Shown here piece by piece: positions 15,999-21,112 of a DNA stretch of 21,112 nt (positions are counted from its first letter, which is position 1; each line of letters begins with the position of its first letter). The DNA is from Acidimicrobiales bacterium (GTDB lineage Bacteria > Actinomycetota > Acidimicrobiia > Acidimicrobiales > RAAP-2), in the NCBI GenBank assembly GCA_030044045.1, contig JASHWO010000297.1, forward strand, positions 1-21,112. Direction: 5' to 3'. A model generated the notes under the pieces. That model worked only from the letters and a program-made list of their open reading frames with translations, was not told where the DNA came from and made no database searches. A program made the position numbers and the translations under genes.

Positions 15999-17285
15999 TC
16001 ACCTCCTCGATGAGAGGTACCGATCCAGATCGAACGACGTCGGCTCGGCCAGAACGGGCATGCCGGCAACCGGGCTCAGGCTGTCGATCTGGTCGGCGTA
16101 GTCAGACGCCCAGGCCAACCACTCCTGCACTCCATCTCCGACATCGTGGCCTTCGAGTTGATCCTCCGCCGCCCGGAGCCAGCGACGAATACGTTCCGCC
16201 CGCTCCCAGCTGGCGACCCGCTCATCGAGGATACGGCCCAGCTGCTCCTCCCGGAGTCGTCGTCTGGCCTCTTGCCGTGCCCGTTCGTGTGCCTCGGCCT
16301 GCGCTTTGGCGTCGGCGCGCGCCTTCTCCCGGGCCGCCTCGTCGCGCTCGGCGCGCTGACCGATGGCGAGGGCGACCTCGCCCAGCAGGTCCTCCAAGCG
16401 CTGCCTGGCCCCGTCCTTCCACGACGAACGCTCGCCGTAGGACGCCGGCAGCGACAGCTTCAGCAGGCCAGTAGGTATGTAGTCGTAGGACGGCGGGTAC
16501 GACCTCGCCCGTAGCTCGGCGGGCGTCGGCTGGTGCGGCCCCCTCTTGACGACCTCCTCGATCTCCACCCGATAGCAAAAGTCCCCGACTGCCACCGATA
16601 CCGCCTCGGTCGCGTCGATTTCCCAACCGCGGGCCTCGGCCGCCGACAGCAGTGCCTGGGCGATCCGAAGGGCTCTGGGCACCAGGTCGACGGTGACCGT
16701 CGTCGAGATCAGTCCAGGCCCGTGCGCGGTCCTGCGGGGGTCGATCACCGAAGGATTGCCTCGCCGGTCCGAGCGCGCCTTGGTCAGGACCGCCCGGGTC
16801 GCCGCCACCACGGGATGCCGTCTGACCAGAACGGACGGGACCTCGATGACGGGAGCAGGTTCTCTCGGCGGCTTCTCGGTGGCCGGGGCAAGCCAGACGA
16901 CCAACGCGCCGTCGTCTCGGCCGGCGTAGCGGAGGCAGAGACCAGCCGGGACCAGCTTCTCGTTCGAGGCCTGCCAGATGGCTCGACGCCACAATCCTCG
17001 GACGGTCACCGAGGGGTACAGGACGACCGTGTGATGTTTCGCTTCGAGAACCGTCGCGATCAGCTCCTGACCGGACTTCGGCGTGACCAGCGTCGAGGTG
17101 TCGGCCATCTTCGACGCGATCCACTCTTCGAGACGGCTCGACCCGACCACGATCCGACCTCCGCCCATCCGGACGCCTGGCAGGTCGCCGATACTGATGA
17201 GCATCCGCACCATGCTCGGGCTCGTCTTCAGCTTGGTGGCACTCTCCGCCACCGAGCAGATCCGCGCACTCTGAGATCGCAACAT
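15999..17285 (-). CDS. Excisionase-type HTH protein fused to a conserved unknown domain and coiled coil
   Basis: 428 residues from ATG 17285. Residues about 11-59 (SVAESATKLKTSPSMVRMLI, then GRIVVGSSRLEEWIASK) have the layout of a MerR/excisionase winged helix: helix-turn-helix, basic wing, then the R-x-x-E-W helix. A middle region (about 150-290) begins RRHPVVAATRAVLTKAR and includes VPRALRIAQALLSAAEARGWEI, FCYRVEIEEVVKR and YDYIPTGLLKLSL. This layout recurs in hypothetical proteins of mobile and accessory regions, as far as I recall. Residues about 300-375 are a charged Ala/Glu/Arg coiled coil (KARADAKAQAEAHERARQEARRR). The role is unknown; DNA binding is inferred from the N-terminus only. 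Codon use is less G/C-biased than in the left part. It is flanked by a pseudogene and an orphan gene. Confidence 0.7.
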   Translation of the reverse strand: MLRSQSARICSVAESATKLKTSPSMVRMLISIGDLPGVRMGGGRIVVGSSRLEEWIASKMADTSTLVTPKSGQELIATVLEAKHHTVVLYPSVTVRGLWRRAIWQASNEKLVPAGLCLRYAGRDDGALVVWLAPATEKPPREPAPVIEVPSVLVRRHPVVAATRAVLTKARSDRRGNPSVIDPRRTAHGPGLISTTVTVDLVPRALRIAQALLSAAEARGWEIDATEAVSVAVGDFCYRVEIEEVVKRGPHQPTPAELRARSYPPSYDYIPTGLLKLSLPASYGERSSWKDGARQRLEDLLGEVALAIGQRAERDEAAREKARADAKAQAEAHERARQEARRRLREEQLGRILDERVASWERAERIRRWLRAAEDQLEGHDVGDGVQEWLAWASDYADQIDSLSPVAGMPVLAEPTSFDLDRYLSSRR

Positions 17286-17296
17286 CCCGAAAGGAT

Positions 17297-17320
17297 GCCC
17301 GCTGACCAGAAGAGCGGGTG
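17297..17320. other. Small hairpin in the 198-bp gap upstream of the HTH gene
   Basis: CCCGCT and AGCGGG (about 17299-17318) can form a 6-bp stem around a short loop. It lies 14 bp upstream of the HTH gene start and 165 bp past the stop of the orphan gene, so it could be an operator or a weak terminator. There is no T-run. The rest of 17286-17483 shows no gene or clear promoter. Confidence 0.2.
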
Positions 17321-17483
17321 CCTCACGTCCTGATGCTGGACACCTGGCGCGCTACGCCGTGGCGATCCAGGAACTCGAGACCTTGTCGACGAGACATCAT
17401 CGAGGGCAAAGGCGGAGCAATACCTGGTGGCATCGGCCGTACGTCGCCCCCTGCCCGCGGCCGGTGGGAAGTGACGAGCCACC

Positions 17484-18350
17484 TCACGCCGCCGGCTGCT
17501 TCGGTGAGAGGGTCAGCTCGACGAACTTGTTCTGCGCCGGCACCCAGGAGTGCTCGCCGTCGGCGTAGACCACCGCGTGGGCCAACATGGGAAGAGTCTT
17601 AGGCTTCCACTCACTTGAATGGCCGGACGAGGTCGGAACGAAGCTGACCGCCAAGCTGCCGGTGAGCCGTCCGCCGAGGTGCTCGAACATCTCCTTGGGG
17701 ATCGCCCACACGACGCCCTGCATAACGCCGTGTCCAGCGGCGGCGCCGAAGGTCACCTTCTCCACGTACCAGTCGAAGCCCTTCACGTCCTGCGGCACGC
17801 TGCCGAACTGCAGCTTCGACACCGCCGACAGGACTGGGGCCGCGCCGGCAGCGACCGTCCCCGCCACGGGCACCACGCCGAGAGCCGAGGCCACCTGGCC
17901 GGCACCGGCGACGATCGGTTGCATCCGTTGCCACTCCGCCGCTGCCTTCTCGGTCCAGGCGGACTGGTGGGCGACCGGGGCGAGGTACTTGGCGCTCGCC
18001 GCCAGCTCTTGTACTCGCCAGCCGCCAGCGATCGGGAAGTAGAGGTACACCCGGGCGGCGATGTCCTCGAGGCGGTGCCACAGGTCCAGGTTCTTACGGC
18101 CCTCGAAAAGGTGACGGTGCTCGGGCTTGGTGCCCCCGTGACCGATCGTCCACCAGTACTCGTAGACCGGCGTCGCCGCGGTCGTCTGCGCCGTGGATCC
18201 CCCCGGTGGGAGCACCTCGGCGTGAGTCATGTCCAGCACCGGCTCCGTCTCCCCGAACACCTCCAGGTAGTACGGGTCCTCAGCCTGATCCCAAGAGGCG
18301 AGATCCGGTGGGTGGGAGGCAACGGTAATCACCGTGTCATCGTGACCCAC
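17484..18350 (-). CDS. Orphan protein of unknown function
   Basis: 288 residues from GTG 18350; there is no convincing ribosome site and the start may be later. I do not recognise a family. The N-terminal third is acidic and aromatic (DPYYLEVFGETEPVLDM, then YEYWWTIGHGGTKPEHRHLFEGRKNLDLW). A central stretch (about 148-180; AGQVASALGVVPVAGTVAAGAAPVLSAVSKL) is Gly/Ala/Val-rich and could be an amphipathic or membrane-inserting hairpin. The C-terminal part (VKGFDWYVEKVTFG, GGRLTGSLAVSFVP, and LPMLAHAVVYADGEHSWVPAQNKFVELTLSP) looks beta-rich. There is no signal peptide. It is transcribed away from the GTPase gene, 290 bp apart, and may share its control region. The central hydrophobic segment would suit an effector that inserts into a membrane, but that is speculation. 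Confidence 0.6.
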   Translation of the reverse strand: MGHDDTVITVASHPPDLASWDQAEDPYYLEVFGETEPVLDMTHAEVLPPGGSTAQTTAATPVYEYWWTIGHGGTKPEHRHLFEGRKNLDLWHRLEDIAARVYLYFPIAGGWRVQELAASAKYLAPVAHQSAWTEKAAAEWQRMQPIVAGAGQVASALGVVPVAGTVAAGAAPVLSAVSKLQFGSVPQDVKGFDWYVEKVTFGAAAGHGVMQGVVWAIPKEMFEHLGGRLTGSLAVSFVPTSSGHSSEWKPKTLPMLAHAVVYADGEHSWVPAQNKFVELTLSPKQPAA

Positions 18351-18415
18351 AACCGCTCATCTCGCCACCGTCTCCGAGACGCCGATCGCTTCCCGGCGAC
18401 AGGTAGAGCCACGCT

Positions 18416-18435
18416 CATCTAACCGCATCTAACCG
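18416..18435. repeat. Tandem 10-bp repeat CATCTAACCG x2
   Basis: Two perfect back-to-back copies of CATCTAACCG lie 66 bp upstream of the orphan gene and about 205 bp upstream of the GTPase start. A period of 10 bp puts both on one face of the helix, as for paired binding sites. It is in the 290-bp gap 18351-18640, which has no supported gene and also holds the GTTGTTCC array. Confidence 0.5.
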
Positions 18436-18546
18436 AGCCTCCGGGTACGCCGCCTATGTGGCCGTCCGTCGCCGCTGGATCCGGCTGGGTACTCCAGTGC
18501 AGACGTCTCCGAGCCCTCGCGGGCCGGATGGTCGTGGTCCTAACTC

Positions 18547-18627
18547 GGTTGTTCCCTGGTTGTTCCAGACGCCTTGCGCCCTCACGCCGATCGTGGGAGG
18601 ATGGTTTTGGAACAACGCTGGAACAAC
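18547..18627. promoter_or_regulatory. Four-copy GTTGTTCC array: two direct repeats facing two inverted copies
   Basis: GGTTGTTCC occurs at 18547-18555 and 18558-18566, and its reverse complement GGAACAAC at 18609-18616 and 18620-18627. Within each pair the period is 11 bp, about one helical turn. Taken as blocks, 18548-18567 and 18608-18627 form a 20-bp inverted repeat with 17 matches (the three mismatches are the spacer between units), separated by 40 bp. The array ends one base before the GAGAGGGGG ribosome site and 13 bp before GTG 18641. It could be a cooperative operator, an RNA hairpin, or recombinase binding sites. Confidence 0.75.
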
Positions 18628-18640
18628 GAGAGGGGGCCCC

Positions 18641-20881
18641 GTGGCCAAGTACTACACCGCATCAAAGAGCCAGTCGCAGGGTCGGGAGGGATGGGCGGTG
18701 ATCTTCCGACACCCCGTCCGCCTGGACGGCGCGGGCAAGCCCGGGCGCCGGGTACGCCGTGGCCTCGGCACCAACGACGAGAACCTGGCGACCCAGCTTG
18801 TGGCGGAGTTGAACGAGATCCTGCGGCGCCCTGAGCTGTGGGAACCGGCCGCTCGGGTCGGCCTAGCTGTGCGCTTCGACGAGCGGATCCTCGACGTCTT
18901 CTACGACGGCATAGAGCCGTCCGCTCATGACCCGGAGGTCCTGCGCAACGAGATGCTTCCGCTCCCCGACCAGGAGGCCGGGTATCGGTCCGTGCTGATG
19001 CTCGGGACGACGGGCGCCGGAAAGACGACGTTGGTCCGACAGCTCCTCGGCACGGATCCGGATACGGAGCGCTTCCCTTCGACTTCGACCGCCAAGACGA
19101 CCGTGGCCGATGCCGAGCTGATCTTCCACGCCGATCCGATGTTCCGCGCCGCGGTCACGTTCGTTGGACGAGACGAGGTGATCGACTATCTGACGGAGTG
19201 CGTCTCCGAGGCAGCACTTGCGATCCTGCGCGATGCATCAGAGCAGGACCAGCGACGCCGACTCCTCGACCACCCGAATCAACGGTTCCGGTTCAGCTAC
19301 ATCCTCGGCCGTGCGACGTCGACTGTCGAGGACCAGGACGAGGACGAGGACGATGCGCCGGGAGACGACGAGTCCGCGAGCGAACTGATCGACCTCTCCG
19401 CAACGGAGGCCGTGATCACCCATGCGCTCACCAACCTGCGTACGTTGGTCGAGGCGTACGAGGACCAACTTCGCGAGTTGGTCACCGATGACGGCGACGA
19501 GCGGGTCCTGGAAGAGTTGCGGGAGGAGTGGCTCGACTCTGAGCTTCGCGGTGACGAACGCTTCCACGCAATCGTCGACAGCCTCTTCGACGAGATCGAG
19601 CGGAGGTTCGATCTCCTAGGCACCGGCACGGTCGCCAAGAATCGGCAGGGATGGCCGATCAGTTGGTCGTGGGCGACCGAGGATCGCACCGACCTCGTGA
19701 AGGCCGTGACCCGCTTTTCCAGCAACTACGCGCCGTTGTTCGGGTCCCTGCTCACTCCCCTGGTGAACGGGATCCGCGTGGCTGGCCCGTTCACGCCGAA
19801 GTGGGGTGACGGCGAGCCACTGCGGCTGGTCCTCATCGACGGCGAAGGACTGGGTCACACGGCTACGTCCGCCGCCGCACTCTCGACCGCAGTGTCGAGG
19901 CGCATCGAGGTCGTCGATGCCGTGCTACTCGTCGACAACGCGGCACAGCCGATGCAGGCTGCACCAGTCGCCGCGATGAAGGCCGTCGTGACGTCGGGCA
20001 ACGCCAGCAAGCTGCTGGTCACCTTCACGCACTTCGACATGGTTAAGGGCGACAACCTACCGTCTGTCGCAGATCGCCAGACCCACGTGAAGGCGTCGGT
20101 CGACAACGTCCTCAAGGCAGTCGGCGAGGACCTTGGTCCCTTCGCCGAGCGCATCCTGCACCAGCGGATCGACCGGGCCTGCTTCTTCCTGGGGGGCATC
20201 GACGAGACCCTCGACGTCACGAAGAAGCCCGACCGCCGGACGATCGAACAGATGAAGGCCCTGCTCGACGCCATCGAGCACATCACCGATGAGGCCGAGA
20301 CGACGGACACGCGGCCGGTGTACGACAGGATCAACCTCGTCCTCGCTGTCCGCGAGGCCGCGACGTCCTTTCACGAGCACTGGACCGGTCTCCTCGGCAT
20401 CGCCTATGCGCCTGGACACCCAAAGGAGCACTGGACCCGAATCAAGGCCCTCTCCCGGCGGTTCGCAGAGGGGTTCGCCGACGAGTACGACACCCTCAAG
20501 CCCGTCGGCGAGTTGAAGCGCGAGCTCGACGGCCAGATCTACCGCATGTTGCAGCAGCCGGTCCGGTGGGAAGGTCCGGAGCCAACCGACGACGACAAAC
20601 AGCTGATGATCGACGCCCTGGCAAAGGAGATCTCCCGCGAGGTGACCTCCCTGTGCTCCCGGCGCATCAACGCCGACCGCAGAAAGGCGTGGCAGGACGC
20701 GTATGCCGAGTTCGGCGGCGGATCGACGTTCCGCCGGGCGCGGATCATCTCCGGCGACGTATACGACCGGGCTGCTCCGATTCCGACGGTAACGCCGTCG
20801 CCGGACCAGAACAGCTTCCTCCACGAGGTCACCGCGCTCGTGGACACCGTTGCTGCCAACCTTGACGTCAAGCTCCTGTAG
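18641..20881 (+). CDS. Large GTPase-like P-loop protein with an integrase-like N-terminal domain
   Basis: 746 residues from GTG 18641 (GAGAGGGGG 4 nt upstream). Residues 1-72 resemble the arm-binding N-terminus of tyrosine integrases: GREGWAVIFRHPVRLDGAGKPGRRVRRGLGT, then a helix ATQLVAELNEIL. No integrase catalytic domain follows. Residues 119-129 give the Walker A/G1 loop LGTTGAGKTT (Lys128). FPSTSTAKTTVAD is a likely switch I/G2. A mainly helical ~230-residue insertion includes an acidic EDQDEDEDD run near 230. LVLIDGEGLGH at about 396-406 is a DxxG (G3) motif, and TFTHFDMVKGD with Thr463-His-Phe-Asp466 is a G4-like T-x-x-D with His for Lys. The rest is helical. This order fits a TRAFAC-type GTPase, perhaps dynamin-like in layout. 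No signal peptide or membrane helix. Function unknown; accessory setting suggests defence or element maintenance. Confidence 0.78.
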   Translation: MAKYYTASKSQSQGREGWAVIFRHPVRLDGAGKPGRRVRRGLGTNDENLATQLVAELNEILRRPELWEPAARVGLAVRFDERILDVFYDGIEPSAHDPEVLRNEMLPLPDQEAGYRSVLMLGTTGAGKTTLVRQLLGTDPDTERFPSTSTAKTTVADAELIFHADPMFRAAVTFVGRDEVIDYLTECVSEAALAILRDASEQDQRRRLLDHPNQRFRFSYILGRATSTVEDQDEDEDDAPGDDESASELIDLSATEAVITHALTNLRTLVEAYEDQLRELVTDDGDERVLEELREEWLDSELRGDERFHAIVDSLFDEIERRFDLLGTGTVAKNRQGWPISWSWATEDRTDLVKAVTRFSSNYAPLFGSLLTPLVNGIRVAGPFTPKWGDGEPLRLVLIDGEGLGHTATSAAALSTAVSRRIEVVDAVLLVDNAAQPMQAAPVAAMKAVVTSGNASKLLVTFTHFDMVKGDNLPSVADRQTHVKASVDNVLKAVGEDLGPFAERILHQRIDRACFFLGGIDETLDVTKKPDRRTIEQMKALLDAIEHITDEAETTDTRPVYDRINLVLAVREAATSFHEHWTGLLGIAYAPGHPKEHWTRIKALSRRFAEGFADEYDTLKPVGELKRELDGQIYRMLQQPVRWEGPEPTDDDKQLMIDALAKEISREVTSLCSRRINADRRKAWQDAYAEFGGGSTFRRARIISGDVYDRAAPIPTVTPSPDQNSFLHEVTALVDTVAANLDVKLL

Positions 20882-20975
20882 ACCATGAACCGTCGACAAG
20901 TCCTCCAAGCCGACGGCGGCCGGGCCGTAAAGGACGCCCGTCCGCGTATCCCGGACCGATGCCGTCTGCGAACAC

Positions 20976-21112
20976 GTGACCGGCCACCCCCGACGCGACG
21001 GCCTCGACCGAATTCCGATCCTCGGACGCCGTCACCTCGATGCCACCCTGGCCGAGTACACCCGGACGACCCTGTTCCGCACCTACGGTCGGCTTATGGC
21101 GTGGTCATACGG
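20976..21112 (+). CDS. Possible 5' part of a gene cut by the window edge
   Basis: From GTG 20976 an open frame runs off the end and reads RRHLDATLAEYTRTTLFRTYGRLMAWSY, an aromatic/helical stretch that looks more protein-like than the other frames here. There is no clear ribosome site, and the frame is open back to 20931. No family recognised; a recombinase or transposase fragment is conceivable given the neighbours. 20882-20975 shows nothing else. Confidence 0.25.
   Translation, partial: MTGHPRRDGLDRIPILGRRHLDATLAEYTRTTLFRTYGRLMAWSY

Noticed and set aside
16222..17124. A 300-codon minus-strand frame inside the HTH gene
   Set aside because: Arg/Gly-rich and motif-free; the other frame has a recognisable HTH and coiled coil.
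20885..21112. An open frame from ATG 20885 to the window edge
   Set aside because: Its translation is Arg/Pro-rich (RPPPTRRPRPNSDPRTPSP) and typical of an out-of-frame read; the frame from 20976 is more protein-like.

Overview
The window looks like chromosomal DNA from a high-GC actinobacterium, plausibly a member of Acidimicrobiia or a related lineage. This is inferred from very G/C-rich third codon positions, frequent GTG starts, a RipA-like NlpC/P60 protein, ethylmalonyl-CoA-pathway enzymes, and a mycobacterial-type CoA gene set under KstR-like operators. The species cannot be named from the sequence.

Left part (1-5.2 kb): the 3' end of an unknown gene, then a (2S)-methylsuccinyl-CoA dehydrogenase (mcd) facing a convergent CoA-ester lyase of the malyl/beta-methylmalyl-CoA lyase type. 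Together these suggest part of an ethylmalonyl-CoA pathway. A secreted coiled-coil NlpC/P60 peptidoglycan hydrolase is divergent from the lyase and is followed by a divergent Lgt-like membrane protein.

Middle part (5.2-11.85 kb): a lipid/steroid-type CoA catabolism block. It holds an SDR lacking its nucleotide-binding N-terminus, an acyl-CoA synthetase, a PaaI-type thioesterase translationally coupled to an EchA19-like enoyl-CoA hydratase, a polytopic membrane protein and a thiolase. Three copies of a 14-bp palindrome (TAGAACCTGTTCTA twice, TAGAACACGTCCTA once) sit in front of the SDR/synthetase pair, the hydratase and the thiolase. They match the KstR consensus TnnAACnnGTTnnA and suggest one dispersed regulon.

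Next (11.95-14.58 kb): three tightly packed genes, each with two UPF0145/YbjQ-like domains, six divergent domain copies in all, of unknown function.

Right part (14.6-21.1 kb): an accessory-looking region with less extreme codon bias. It contains a frameshift-riddled pseudogene, an excisionase-type HTH protein fused to a conserved unknown domain and a coiled coil, an orphan protein, and a 746-residue GTPase-like P-loop protein whose first ~70 residues resemble the arm-binding N-terminus of phage integrases. A quartet of GTTGTTCC/GGAACAAC repeats spaced 11 bp apart lies directly in front of the GTPase gene. This gene plus its repeat array is the best candidate for an undescribed system.
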